Source of the DNA: Symsagittifera roscoffensis
Taxonomy: Eukaryota; Xenacoelomorpha; Acoela; Convolutidae
Length of the DNA: 64,000 nucleotides
Direction of reading: 5' to 3'
Assembly: GCF_963678635.1 (NCBI RefSeq)
Contig: NC_087062.1
Span: 18,093,789 to 18,157,788, forward strand
The notes beneath the pieces were generated by a model. That model saw nothing but the letters and a program-made list of their open reading frames with translations, was not told where the DNA came from and made no database searches. Made by a program: the position numbers and the translations under genes. Shown piece by piece: positions 47,701 to 56,602 of the stretch (the first letter of the stretch is position 1; each line of letters starts with the position of its first letter).

Positions 47701-49172
47701 TAAAACATCGAGAGCTTGTTAAGTCGCAGCATCTTTTCAATCACACTTTATGTATCGTTCTTTCGTAAAACGTTCCCCCTCACCATTTTAAGTTGAAAAA
47801 TGAAACAGGACCCGCCAAAATTGAGTTTTGAGGACACTATATCAACTCAAATATGGTTGTTCAATTGTAAAATAAGATGAAGCGAGCATATTTCTTGATA
47901 TAGACAATATAGTAATTACAATTTTTTATCTGAAAAATTTCTGGCTCAACATGTTTCGCCAGATGCTTGAAATGAATAATTTTTACCCAAATTAGTTTTC
48001 AAAAATACAAAACACACCTGTTTAGCATAGTTGCTTTTTCGAGGGAACACTATATCTTAGTAGTACCGAACCGTTTTATACAAAAAATCACTTGAAGGAA
48101 TTCTAAGTTTCATTAGTCAATAAATTGTGAAGAAAAATTCAGTTTTTCGGGAACCAATTTATGGTATGATCATAATTATTTTAGAATAAAATTCAAAAGC
48201 TTGCCAAAATTTTAATTATTTAAGCTAAATTGTTTGGTTAATACAAATCCCACCCCGTTCAAATTACGCCGTTCAAATTTATGCCGTGCAATGTTACGAG
48301 AAAGGAACTTAGTAGCTGTAAAATCAAAAATGGAACCGGATCTAAACTAGAATTTATTATTGGAAATTGTTCTGATATTTTATCTCTATAAAGTATTGAA
48401 TACTAACCAATCATACTCCATCAAGCTAACAACCCACTTATTTACAGAACTTATATACAGAACAGTTTGAATTAAACTTAGAATACAGTTGTTCTCATTC
48501 TAGAAACTAAACCGCATAAACCGGTGTACACTAGATCTATTGAGACTAGGAGATATAAGAGTGAGATTAAGATTGGTATTAGACTAAGAAGTTGCACGAA
48601 TCTATCCGGCCGAAAATAAGGTAGCGTGACGAGCAGACGGTGTACCTTATCTGAAATTACTCTATGACTATAGTTAATCATACATAACTCAAAAACACAT
48701 TACTGCTTCTCCGCTAAATTCACATTTGCAACCTATTTGTGGATGCTAGAACCATTTTCGTTTCTCAATTTTGCGTCGAAACAAAATCTTGGCTGTATCG
48801 GCTGATATATACCGGCTGATTTTGGAGTTCTCTATTTTGGAACCTACGGTTGATGGAGTGTGTCTCTCTCTCTCTGTGTGTGTGTGTGTGTGTGTGGGGG
48901 GGGGGGGGGTTACAATATATGAACGAGTGCAACTAGTATTACAATTTCGATTGAGACTTACAACTTTATTATGTTATAGGTCGTATGTGCAGCGCAAGTA
49001 CGAGATCTTCTCTATCATATCGAATGCAGGTGGGCTGGCGGGACTGTTCACGGGGGCGAGTATGTTGACTGTGTTCGAGATAGTGGAGGTGTCAGTCAAC
49101 GTGCTCCACCTCCTCATCATCCGCATGAGTCACAACTTCAACCGCCGATATCGCGCCCAAGTGGACGAATGA
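32785..49172 (+). CDS. DEG/ENaC family sodium channel subunit, 11 exons, 609 residues
   Basis: Exons read from splice signals and frame: 32,785-32,805; 33,061-33,210; 33,586-33,894; 34,106-34,298; 34,652-34,854; 35,067-35,192; 35,369-35,494; 36,151-36,273; 36,417-36,646; 36,820-36,975; 48,980-49,172. All introns are GT-AG, phases match at every junction, and the sum is 1,830 nt. The product is a two-pass, trimeric, amiloride-sensitive-type Na+ channel subunit. It has a cytosolic N-terminus with the His-Gly gating pair (about 105-106), TM1 (about 117-139), FPRLTIC just after TM1 (166-172), a large Cys-rich extracellular domain, and TM2 with the GAS selectivity filter (571-573). The length is normal for the family. 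Ligand or subclass (ASIC, peptide-gated, pickpocket-like) cannot be told. Intron 2 has a weak acceptor (GTTGTTAAG), so the first two exons are the least certain; translation could also start at 33,592. Confidence 0.88.
33586..33894 (+). CDS. DEG/ENaC exon 3: N-terminal HG motif and TM1
   Basis: Encodes 103 residues in phase 0 on both sides. It contains CSLHGIYALFS with the conserved His-Gly, followed by the hydrophobic run KLLWAVAILFMNGLFFFYLL as TM1. The donor is CAG|GTTTTA, weaker than the GTAAGT-type donors of other exons; reading through it would hit a stop at 34,018. Confidence 0.85.
35067..35192 (+). CDS. DEG/ENaC exon 6, easily missed short exon
   Basis: This 126 nt phase-0 exon lies between the acceptor GCTTGCGTAG and the donor CAG|GTCAAT. 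It encodes FCTWKGVDC and YLTPSGFCWVF, matching the family's C-x-x-x-G-x-x-C and T-x-x-G-x-C-(Y/W)-x-F signature of the extracellular domain. Longer open frames on both strands cross this place in other frames and hide it. Confidence 0.8.
36417..36646 (+). CDS. DEG/ENaC exon 9: Cys-rich thumb domain
   Basis: Encodes YSFSACIDEC, GSCGCRELGMPF, then VCN, LMCN and NCYQQCKPQCNF: ten cysteines in the order expected of the disulfide-rich thumb of DEG/ENaC channels. Acceptor CAATTTCAG at 36,416; another AG at 36,400 would add five residues (FGQFQ) with the frame breaking at the 5' side. Donor AG|GTACAC, phase 2. Confidence 0.85.
37008..37150 (+). repeat. Dispersed repeat, plus-strand copy
   Basis: Contains AGGGGGCGGATCTAGGGTC, TTTTTTAGGTCGACCAAATT and GGCTCTCCCAAATC, in the same order as the copies at 31.5 kb (minus strand) and 44.2 kb. 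Short and non-coding. Confidence 0.55.
37182..37560. repeat. Degenerate repeat with TCTGGAC motifs
   Basis: GTCTGGAC or its complement GTCCAGAC occurs at about 37,266, 37,347, 37,374 and 37,523, with CCCGGGTCGAG near the left end and CGGACCTCGGGCCTG near the right end. This looks like a decayed inverted-repeat element. The overlapping open frames have no recognisable protein. Confidence 0.4.
37792..37925. repeat. Short tandem repeat, ~26-29 bp unit
   Basis: About five degenerate units of the form GTCGAGCACAGTCGAAACAT. No coding sense. Confidence 0.6.
38894..39039. repeat. Perfect 57 bp inverted repeat with 32 bp spacer
   Basis: Left arm 38,894-38,950 begins TCTGTCATCTGTTTGTACTT and ends GGTGATAA; right arm 38,983-39,039 is its exact reverse complement. 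The spacer is AT-rich and contains TTCATAATCGAAATA, which recurs at 39,106-39,120. RNA from either strand would fold into a long perfect hairpin. Confidence 0.9.
39722..39839. repeat. Exact 59 bp tandem duplication
   Basis: AATTGTGGAGATTTATTG through AAGTTTTAGG is repeated without change. A recent replication-slippage type event. Confidence 0.9.
40050..40103. repeat. ~18 bp tandem repeat, three copies
   Basis: ATCAAGAGGAAGCCTTGAT occurs three times in a row, with one A/G change. Confidence 0.8.
40633..40880 (+). mobile_element. LTR-like dispersed repeat, fragment 1
   Basis: Shares, in order, ATTTCGGATAAG, TTTTCGGCCGGATAGGTTAG, TGCAACTCCTTGGTATAATA, a TAGTCTCAATAGATCTA block and a TACTGGTTTTATTGCGA block with 52,239-52,632, 56,603-56,996 and, inverted, 48,315-48,667. 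This is the most diverged copy. It is called LTR-like because of its association with retroelement-like DNA; no TG..CA termini or target duplications were established. Confidence 0.55.
42102..42115. repeat. Poly-C run
   Basis: About 14 C residues. Similar C or G runs of 15 or more occur at 43,401, 43,641 and 47,365. Confidence 0.9.
42380..42931 (-). pseudogene. MULE-type transposase fragment
   Basis: A 183-codon minus-strand frame. Its C-terminal ~90 residues hold the run seen at the end of MULE-like transposases of the FLYWCH-associated type: FPPALWNHYDNAAAGLIRTT followed by NAVEGWHNG and HPSIHTFL. Upstream of that is a KYPI/IPIYPIPK low-complexity segment encoded by a short tandem repeat (GGTATGGGATA.. 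on the plus strand, 42,684-42,740), which is not part of such proteins. The catalytic DDE part and zinc finger are missing, so this is a transposon remnant lodged in the last intron of the channel gene. Confidence 0.65.
43376..43696. repeat. Foldback element with poly-C flanked arms
   Basis: TATATAAAGGATCAATTGAG followed by CAATT and a C15 run (left, 43,376-43,415) is mirrored by a G-rich stretch, then GATTGCTCAATTGATCC and TATATA (right, 43,666-43,696). A second C15 run with TTGAGCTATCT lies just left of the right arm. No coding capacity. Confidence 0.6.
43982..44053 (-). tRNA. tRNA-Asp (GTC)
   Basis: On the minus strand 72 nt fold as a full cloverleaf. Acceptor TCTCTGT pairs with ACAGAGA plus discriminator G. 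The D arm holds the A box TAGTATAGTGG. The anticodon stem CCAGA/TCTGG surrounds loop CTGTCAC with anticodon GTC (plus-strand 44,018-44,020), and the T arm GGGGTTCGATTCCCC holds the B box. There is no intron, and CCA is not encoded, as expected in eukaryotes. A run of five T follows within about 10 bases, a pol III terminator. It lies antisense inside the last intron of the channel gene and would be transcribed from its own internal promoter. Confidence 0.95.
44226..44350 (+). repeat. Dispersed repeat, plus-strand copy with GTGGCGTGCGCAGAAA end
   Basis: Begins CAGTGGCGTGCGCAGAAATT, then GGGGAGGGGCGG, AGGTCGATCAATTTGATTTT and GAACTCTCCAAAAATAGTAT. The best-preserved plus-strand member of the family that is inverted at 31,497-31,725. 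Confidence 0.7.
44560..45180. repeat. Cluster of TATAATCGATTATAATC-type and AGAGATTATA repeats
   Basis: Near 44,605-44,760 the words TATAATC, CGATTATAATCG and CATATAATGCATTATAATC recur many times in both senses. From 45,046 to 45,100 a ~11 bp unit AGAGATTATA is tandemly repeated about five times. Low-complexity, self-complementary AT-rich DNA. Confidence 0.65.
45924..46004. repeat. Perfect 26 bp inverted repeat
   Basis: CAATTAGCAGCTGCTCGATT AGGAAA-type left arm (45,924-45,949) and its exact complement at 45,979-46,004, with a 29 bp spacer. Each arm also contains the palindrome AGCAGCTGCT. Confidence 0.85.
46151..46266. repeat. Inverted repeat with ATGGCGTGTGGGG ends
   Basis: The left arm ATGGCGTGTGGGGGGATGAT plus TTTCACAAAAAA (46,151-46,182) is complementary, with one or two mismatches, to 46,235-46,266. 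Terminal inverted repeats of ~32 bp around an AT-rich core of ~50 bp fit a MITE-like element. Confidence 0.65.
46497..47330. repeat. 226 bp tandem repeat, three copies plus a degenerate one
   Basis: GCTGGTGGTCCTTAGGGCTC occurs at about 46,664, 46,890 and 47,116, an exact 226 bp period. Each unit continues with CCGCCCGCCGCAGACAACAT and CAAAATATTAGTGATAC. A more diverged partial unit precedes them from 46,497. Minus-strand open frames here (for example 46,984-47,436) are repeats of the same unit and not a gene. Confidence 0.9.
47365..47381. repeat. Poly-G run
   Basis: About 17 G residues, flanked by GGAGG and GTCGCGC. Confidence 0.85.
48315..48667 (-). mobile_element. LTR-like dispersed repeat, inverted copy (possible solo LTR)
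   Basis: The reverse complement matches 52,239-52,632 along most of its length: TCATAGAGTAATTTC, GGTACACCGTCTGCTCGTCA, TTTTCGGCCGGATAGATTCG, TGCAACTTCTTAGTCTAATA, AAATAAGTGGGTTGTTAG, TAGTTTAGATC and GGTTCCA. It stands alone within the last intron of the channel gene. Confidence 0.65.
48857..48909. repeat. (TC)n-(TG)n-(G)n compound microsatellite
   Basis: A TC tract, a TG tract of ~10 units and a run of ~14 G lie about 70 bases before the acceptor of the last exon of the channel gene. Confidence 0.95.
48980..49172 (+). CDS. DEG/ENaC last exon: TM2, selectivity filter and C-terminus
   Basis: After acceptor ATGTTATAG the phase-2 codon AA|G completes Lys546, then YEIFSIISNAGGLAGLF leads to TGASML (filter G571-A572-S573) and FEIVEV at the inner end of TM2. 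Translation ends with TGA at 49,170-49,172. The exon is separated from the rest of the coding sequence by 12,004 bp of intron. Confidence 0.9.
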
Positions 49173-50160
49173 GGCCAGTTGGCAAAAAAGTTATTTAAAC
49201 ACCAAACAAAATCGTCGGGTCTTTCGCACATTTCATTTTTCAGTGTTTTAGGACTGATGACATTACAGTTTTGCCTCAATAATGTAAAACTTGATCCTTT
49301 TTAGGCATTTTAAATAGATTGGGCCATATCCAACAGACAATATTGGAAAAGACCCGATGAATGAAAATAGGTATGGCCATTCAATCTGACCTCGCTCCTT
49401 TCCCCATCTTTAAGGTTGATCATTTGCCCAGATTGATGTTTCAAATTTATCCCAATTGTTGAATTCATAATTTACAGCCCTTCTTTTTTCTCTTTCCTTC
49501 CAGTAATATTTTGCCGACAAAATCAAAAATCTATTTGGTTGCTTTGGCTAGGTTCTGAAATTTCAAATTAAGTAATGGCTGGGTTGTCCATTCCTGGTCG
49601 AGATATGTATCATAAATTTTATGTGACTCATAGGTTTAAATAAAAAGGGATTCGGTATCGTCAAATCACTCATGATTCTGCCAGAACAGATAACTGTAAA
49701 GACTCGTTGACAAAAATTGGATCACGCTGTAGAAGACTATATTATGTCGTGCAACACGTTTCTTATCACCTGAAAGATCAATAAAACCTAAAACTTTGAA
49801 AGAAACAACCATTTGGTTTGATAGACAAAATGACAATTCTAAGGAAGCAGAAGCCTAATAACTATCCTTGACATGACAAACTCAGACACTTTGGTAGCAA
49901 ACTGAACTCCATAGACAGCTCAGCGAAAGTTTTTTTAGCGAATTCCACCGAAATTTGAACAGGTTTTGGAATAAAAAATCTGAGAAATCGAAAGACCCGA
50001 AATCAAACGCTAGGCAGTAAAATTGGTTTTTATATATGATTTACAAACACATTACATATTCTAAAAACAAAATCTAAGTATTCATGCTTGCTTTGGATTT
50101 CCATCACCAAGTGCTCAATTTCACAAAACATGGGTGGATTCCACAAATTGTCAGTTGGTT
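49173..50160. other. 3' flank of the DEG/ENaC gene
   Basis: AT-rich, with no second gene visible. An AATAAA at 49,639-49,644 is the best polyadenylation candidate for the channel gene, about 470 bases after its stop; another AATAAA lies near 49,780. Confidence 0.5.
49639..49644 (+). promoter_or_regulatory. Candidate polyadenylation signal of the DEG/ENaC gene
   Basis: AATAAA within TTTAAATAAAAAGG, downstream of the TGA at 49,172. Confidence 0.35.
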
Positions 50161-51923
50161 TTTTACAGAGTTTTGAGTTTGCTTTGCAGCTGTCAACGAC
50201 CCATGAGCTAATGATATCTTATATTCTCTAAAATAGATCAAAATACTAACTTCTGCAACCATATTTTCACTTACCTATATAACTTTTTTTTGTTCCCGAG
50301 TTGACCTCCATAGACCGAAAACGCTAATCATAAAATTCCATGACCTAAATCTTTGAAAAAATCGGTTTAAAATTTTCATACAATTTCATACATTTTAAAT
50401 CGGTGTATTGCAGCGTAAACTTCCTCCAAAAACCTTCAAAGCGTCTATTTATGTTGTATGGCATTTTTATGTATGCCTTGATCAATGCCTGAATAATTTA
50501 AAAATCAAATATTAAAAATGATCATCCTTGAAAATGTTTTCCAAATTTCAAAAGTTTGATACTTTCTTTTTTTTTGGTTGTACAAGACATCTATATTCAG
50601 GTCTTACTTTTTTGACGGTCATACTAACCGTCATCTTAACCGCAATCCAAAAAATTTGAAAAATTTAATTTGAAAGAAAAAACAATTTTTTGATTTATGA
50701 AAAAGTACTAGTCATACAATTTGCATCTATGATCCTTCATTAATCATGAGTTTGTCAAGCAATTTTCTGCATTTCTGGAATTGCATGATAATTGTATGAG
50801 TAGCATTTTTGGCCAACTCGCATCGTTTGTCATAGGAATAACGCACATTTGTCAGTCATAGGTATATATAAACAAATTAGACAAAAAAATTGATAATTGG
50901 TAAGGAAAAAAAACTCAAAAAAAAGTTTGAAATTTCTGAATTTTCTTAAAATTTTTTGGTCCCAAATGGCGCTAAAATTTCCAAAAACTAACTTAAATTG
51001 CATAAAATTAAGTTTTCAGGGCTCAAATTGAGCATAAACAAGTATTGTACCCTTGTTCGATCGCTTTATTTGCTCGAAATTGAAAGAAAAAATAGAAATT
51101 AAAAACCAGTTTTTCTCGATACTGAGAGAACTTCTCAATTTAAAGTATTCCAAATAACGCCTGAAAGGGCTTCAATTTGGTATAACACTCTACTCATTCC
51201 GATGAAATTTTGTGGTAGTTGATTTTGTATGGAAAACAAAATGAAGAAAGCAAAAAAAAAACTAAAACTAACGCGAGTACCAAGTTCTTCCACATTTTTC
51301 AAATGGTCGGAACAGAAAAGAGGAATCCGTTGCTCTAAGAATAGAGCAAATTTTGGAATTTTTGAATACCATGAAAAAATATTTAAAAATTCTTCTCAAT
51401 TTTTTTCATTATTGCTTGATAAATTGGGCTCTATCTCGTGTGGTATAAATTGGGCATAAGTGGTTTATTAGCATAGGAGGTTTTCGTAAGAAAAACTAAT
51501 CTTCGTAACGGAATCGCTGAAATTTCGTTAAAAAACAGTTAATTATATGGAAAACATTCGAAGGAGGAAAACTTTTACAAAATTATTGGACCAGTTTTAA
51601 AGTAACTAATCTTAAAATACTATTACCAAACAGGCAGCAAAAAGTATTAAGTAAAAAATAACTAATCCTAGTATATCAATAAGAAACAGGTAAGCAAGAA
51701 GAATTTTCGGTGGAAGTGAAAGCAGCGCAGAACAGACATACTGCGTACAAAAACGCTTTTTGAGTTGCGTTGAATTGAAAAAAAAAATTGAAGTGTTTTT
51801 TTTTTATTTTTTAGAAAAACTTTTTGCCAAAGGAACACTGAATGAAAACTTTAAATTTAGTTGTTGCTTAATAGCCCAATTTAATGTTTTAAGCCCAATT
51901 TTCATATGACAAACGAATTTTGC

Positions 51924-52165
51924 AAAATCAGGATCAAATTGGTCAAGTGCTATATCAAAGTTGGCCTTTTTAGTGAACTTTTTTCAAAGTGATGAGAGAA
52001 AACAGTTTAAAATTTTTGAATTTTAGACTAATTTCGAGTGATTTAAGCGGTCGAGTAATGTCCAAAATTCAAAAATTTGAAACGGTTTTCTATCATCACT
52101 TTGAAAAAAAATCTCTAAAAAGGCCAACTTTGATAAAGCACTTGACCCAATTTGATCCTGATTTT
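51924..52165. repeat. Long hairpin, ~101 bp arms and 39 bp loop (copy 1)
   Basis: The left arm (51,924-52,024), with AAAATCAGGATCAAATTGG and AAGTTGGCCTTTTTAG, is complementary to 52,064-52,165 with few mismatches. It is a foldback or MITE-like element. Confidence 0.85.
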
Positions 52166-52238
52166 CCGTAGGAGAAAGAGAAACTAACAAACCAAAATAC
52201 AGCCGAAAACAAAATGAGTTTAGGTAGTATTGGTAAAC

Positions 52239-52632
52239 TCATAGAGTAATTTCGGATAGGGTACACCGTCTGCTCGTCATTTTCGGCCGGATAGATTCGT
52301 GCAACTTCTTAGTCTAATACCGATCCTAATCTTACTCTTATATCTACTAGTCTCAGGGTGTTTAACTAGTCTCTGCTTGGCTCGATAGATCTAGAGTATA
52401 CTGGCTTATTGCGACAGCTGAAGTTCTCTTGGAGATGCAACTAATTTCTAAGTTAAATTCAAATCTCTCTGGTGCTGAAATTACAAGTAATTTCAGCACT
52501 TACAAATAAGTGGGTTGTTAGTTAGATGGAATATGATTGGTTAATATTAATTATTTTACAGTGGTAAAATATCCAATTTATCCAATTATAAAATGTAGTT
52601 TAGATCAGGTTCCACCCATCCGGGTTTTACAG
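52239..52632 (+). mobile_element. LTR-like dispersed repeat (duplication copy 1)
   Basis: Core words GGGTACACCGTCTGCTCGTC, TTTTCGGCCGGATAGATTCG and TAGTCTAATACCGATCC. It contains a perfect hairpin at 52,472-52,499 (GTGCTGAAATTAC, two A, GTAATTTCAGCAC). T/G-rich retroelement-like sequence lies on its right, so relative to a minus-strand element this would be the 3' LTR. The true LTR may be longer; termini were not established. Confidence 0.6.
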
Positions 52633-54009
52633 AGTTTTTTAGAATTATCTTTCTGCAATTTGAAGGATGGATGATTAACGTTGGCATTTGGCGAACATCA
52701 TATTCTTGGCCGGTTCCTCTTGGATAAGGAAGTTCCAGGACGCTGGAATTTTGGACTGGAAATTGTTATGTCGTCATTCGACAACGACTGTGATCCCCAA
52801 TGAAATCAATCCGATTTCAAGATGGTTTGCTATGACGGGTTTTTCTGTATTATGTAGAGAACTTGTTTTGTGTGCAACCTCGTCTGGGAATGGCGTGAAG
52901 ATCGTGTGTGGAAGGGATGCCTTGTAACTCGGATCTGTACGTATACTTGAACATCGAGGTGGTCATTGGTCTAGTTCAATGAAGTCCTTTTCTGCGAAGT
53001 CAAGTCGTACTCTAAATCCTTTGAGTTATGATTGTGGACGGCATGTCGGTTGTGCTTAGCCATTCTTTGTTCGAGTGTGATGGGATCATCTAGTCTTTGG
53101 ATGTTCGTCTTTGTTGTTGTGTATTGATCTATATACGGCAAAGTATGATTTACATTTTATAAAATTATGTTAATTCAATTTTTTAATATTGATTTTAGTT
53201 AGTCGTTCTCACAAAAGCGTTTTGTTTTAGTTTGGTTATTTTGAAGAGTTACTCACCCTTGAGTACATCCTATTAAAAATAGGAGTGTGGTCACAAAGCG
53301 TGGATGTAGCGCGGTGGGTTAGGCCGGCTATAGAGAATGCTCAGGACGTCCTCTCTGGTGGGTTAGGCCAGGAGTGGGAGTATGATTTCATGCTGTTTCT
53401 TTGAGAGGTCCGTTATGTGATAACGTTTTATGTTGGGTTTATGTTGGTCTTTCTTATGTTACTTTGGTTGTGTCCTTTTTTTTAAAATCAAATTGTTTTT
53501 GGTATGGGTTTGTCTTGCGACTTTTTTGTGTTTTATTAATTCTTTCTTAGACTTTATAATAGTTCTTCAAAAGAATAAATTATCCAGTTTTAAACTGGGT
53601 TAATCCGGTTTGGGTACCGTTGGTTTTGTTCTCTTAGTCATGCTGTTATTTTATAATTTGTGGTGTTTAGTAAGCTGCGTTGGTTAGTTTGGTTTAGTAT
53701 ATAATTCCTTTCCAACCGGGTTAAAGGAAAGTTTGAAACTTGTTATCGTGTGTTAGAGTTGTTGAGTGTGAAAACTTGAAACGTAAAATCATTATTTAAA
53801 CAATTCTTCGTGGGCGAGCTGTGCGAGTTTGGATAGAATTCTTGCGCGAGTGAATGAAAATATTTGAAAAGGTTAGTACTGCTTTCTCATTTTATCAATT
53901 TATTGCATAGAATTTGAATTTTACTGCGTTTGGGGGAAATTTAAAATTATAAATTTTCATCGTAATTAAGTTTACTGCTTCATGGGAAAATAATTTATAG
54001 ATAAAATTG
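52633..54009. other. T/G-rich sequence right of the LTR-like repeat (copy 1)
   Basis: The plus strand is poor in C. It contains a hairpin (CCTATTAAAAATAGG near 53,268) and two copies of GGTGGGTTAGGCC about 70 bp apart (53,313 and 53,379). The 79-codon frame at 52,688-52,927 is not recognisable. Probably LTR or 3' untranslated sequence of a minus-strand element. Confidence 0.4.
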
Positions 54010-54240
54010 CTACACTTGGTATGAATTTTATTACATTATTTAGTGCAAGAAATTAACGAATTTTAAGAGAATTTAACAAGTTTGTATTTTTATTTTTCTT
54101 TTCTGTTTTGTAGGTGATCGTAGTGTGAAGACTAGAAATATAATTGAAACATTAATAAAAAATGGTTAGTACTAATTTAAATTTATTAGTGAAGACTATT
54201 TTAAAACTTACTTGCCTGTTAATCTTCTGGGAAAAAGCTG

Positions 54241-54480
54241 TGGGGGAAGATGTCGTGTATCATATCTGATGTTGTTAGTAATTTGGCTGGTATGCGTATA
54301 ATGTTTTTAGTTTGTAGCAGTGGCCAAAGCAATTGAAGTGCTTTAATGGTTTTTAGTTCTTCAGTGCCTACTGCAAACTCGTAAGGTGTGTTTTGAAACC
54401 GAGTTTCGCACGATAATGATATACTGAGTGTGATCCTCTGTCCTATATTAGATTCCGATCCACTATAAGACCTCTTGAGT
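54241..54480 (-). pseudogene. C-terminal fragment of a retroelement open frame
   Basis: On the minus strand one frame is open without a start codon from the duplication junction (54,480) to TAA at 54,241, about 80 codons. It contains ITLSISLSCETRF, ELKTIKALQLLWPLL and a SFFPED terminus. It is cut at its 5' side exactly where copy 2 of the duplication begins. It may be the end of a protein like ORF C, whose own 3' end is lost in copy 2. Function unknown. Confidence 0.4.
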
Positions 54481-56288
54481 TTTTTACAGAGTTTTGAGTT
54501 TGCTTTGCAGCTGTCAACGACCCATGAGCTAATGATATCTTATATTCTCTAAAATAGATCAAAATACTAACTTCTGCAACCATATTTTCACTTACCTATA
54601 TAACTTTTTTTTGTTCCCGAGTTGACCTCCATAGACCGAAAACGCTAATCATAAAATTCCATGACCTAAATCTTTGAAAAAATCGGTTTAAAATTTTCAT
54701 ACACTTTCATACATTTTAAATCGGTGTATTGCAGCGTAAACTTCCTCCAAAAACCTTCAAAGCGTCTATTTATGTTGTATGGCATTTTTATGTATGCCTT
54801 GATCAATGCCTGAATAATTTAAAAATCAAATATTAAAAATGATCATCCTTGAAAATGTTTTCCAAATTTCAAAAGTTTGATACTTTCTTTTTTTTTGGTT
54901 GTACAAGACATCTATATTCAGGTCTTACTTTTTTGACGGTCATACTAACCGTCATCTTAACCGCAATCCAAAATTTGAAAAATTTAATTTGAAAGAAAAA
55001 ACAATTTTTTGATTTATGAAAAAGTACTAGTCATACAATTTGCATCTATGATCCTTCATTAATCATGAGTTTGTCAAGCAATTTTCTGCATTTCTGGAAT
55101 TGCATGATAATTGTATGAGTAGCATTTTTGGCCAACTCGCATCGTTTGTCATAGGAATAACGCACATTTGTCAGTCATAGGTATATATAAACAAATTAGA
55201 CAAAAAAATTGATAATTGGTAAGGAAAAAAAACTCAAAAAAAAGTTTGAAAAAATTCAAAAAAAAAATCAAATTTTTTCCCAAAATTTTTTGCTGAAAAT
55301 TTCTGAATTTTCTTAAAATTTTTTGGTCCCAAATGGCGCTAAAATTTCCAAAAACTAACTTAAATTGCATAAAATTAAGTTTTCAGGGCTCAAATTGAGC
55401 ATAAACAAGTATTGTACCCTTGTTCGATCGCTTTATTTGCTCGAAATTGAAAGAAAAAATAGAAATTAAAAACCAGTTTTTCTCGATACTGAGAGAACTT
55501 CTCAATTTAAAGTATTCCAAATAACGCCTGAAAGGGCTTCAATTTGGTATAACACTCTACTCATTCCGATGAAATTTTGTGGTAGTTGATTTTGTATGGA
55601 AAACAAAATGAAGAAAGCAAAAAAAAAACTAAAACTAACGCGAGTACCAAGTTCTTCCACATTTTTCAAATGGTCGGAACAGAAAAGAGGAATCCGTTGC
55701 TCTAAGAATAGAGCAAATTTTGGAATTTTTGAATACCATGAAAAAATATTTAAAAATTCTTCTCAATTTTTTTCATTATTGCTTGATAAATTGGGCTCTA
55801 TCTCGTGTGGTATAAATTGGGCATAAGTGGTTTATTAGCATAGGAGGTTTTCGTAAGAAAAACTAATCTTCGTAACGGAATCGCTGAAATTTCGTTAAAA
55901 AACAGTTAATTACATGGAAAACATTCGAAGGAGGAAAACTTTTCCAAAATTATTGGACCAGTTTTAAAGTAACTAATCTTAAAATACTATTACCAAACAG
56001 GCAGCAAAAAGTATTAAGTAAAAAACAACTAATCCTAGTATATCAATATGAAACAGGTAAGCAAGAAGAAATTACGGTGGAAGTGAAAGCAGCGCAGAAC
56101 AGACATACTGCATACAAAAACGCTTTTTGAGTTGCGTTGAATTGAAAAAAAAATTGAAGTGTTTTTTTTTATTTTTTGGAAAAACTTTTTGCCAAAAAAA
56201 CACTGAATGAAAATTTTAAAATTAGTTGTTGCTTAATAGTCCAATTTAATGTTTTAAGCCCAATTTTCATATGACAAACGAATTTTGC

Positions 56289-56529
56289 AAAATCAGGATC
56301 AAATTGGTCAAGTGCTATATCAAAGGTGGCCTTTTTAGTGAACTTTTTTCAAGTGATGAGAGAAAACAGTTTAAAATTTTTGAATTTTAGACTAATTTCG
56401 AGTAATTTAAGTGGCCAAGTAATGTCTAAAAATCAAAAATTTGAAACGTTTTTCTCTCATCACTTTGAAAAAACTTCTCTAAAAAGGCCAACTTTGATAA
56501 AGCACTTGACCCAATTTGATCCTGATTTT
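56289..56529. repeat. Long hairpin, copy 2
   Basis: Duplicate of the hairpin at 51,924-52,165, with a few extra mismatches between arms. Confidence 0.85.
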
Positions 56530-56602
56530 CCGTAGGAGAAAGAGAAACTAACAAACCAAAATACAGCCGAAAACAAAATGAGTTTAGGTAGTATTGGTAA
56601 AC

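Larger units (their letters stand above)
36976..48979 (+). other. 12.0 kb last intron of the DEG/ENaC gene
   Basis: Donor AA|GTGAGC and acceptor TTATAG. The other nine introns are about 140-660 bp. This one has been enlarged by repeats and insertions listed separately. Stretches without an entry of their own (about 40,881-42,379, 42,932-43,375 and 47,383-48,314) show AT-rich sequence with short C or G runs and no supported gene. Confidence 0.85.
50161..54480. repeat. Tandem segmental duplication, copy 1 (unit ~4.32 kb)
   Basis: 50,161-54,009 is nearly identical to 54,482-58,382. The remaining 54,010-54,480 is present only in this copy. The left half (50.2-52.2 kb) is AT-rich DNA without recognisable genes, the right half (52.2-54.5 kb) is LTR-like and retroelement-like. 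The duplicated 76-codon frame at 51,229-51,459 looks like chance. Confidence 0.9.

Noticed and set aside
51229-55826. Identical 76-codon frames at 51,229-51,459 and 55,596-55,826
   Set aside because: Their identity comes from the segmental duplication; the Lys/Ser-rich translation has no recognisable features.
51989-56535. 60-79 codon plus-strand frames near 52.0, 52.7, 56.3 and 57.1 kb
   Set aside because: The first and third fall on the hairpin arms; the others lie in the LTR-like region on the strand opposite to the element's genes.
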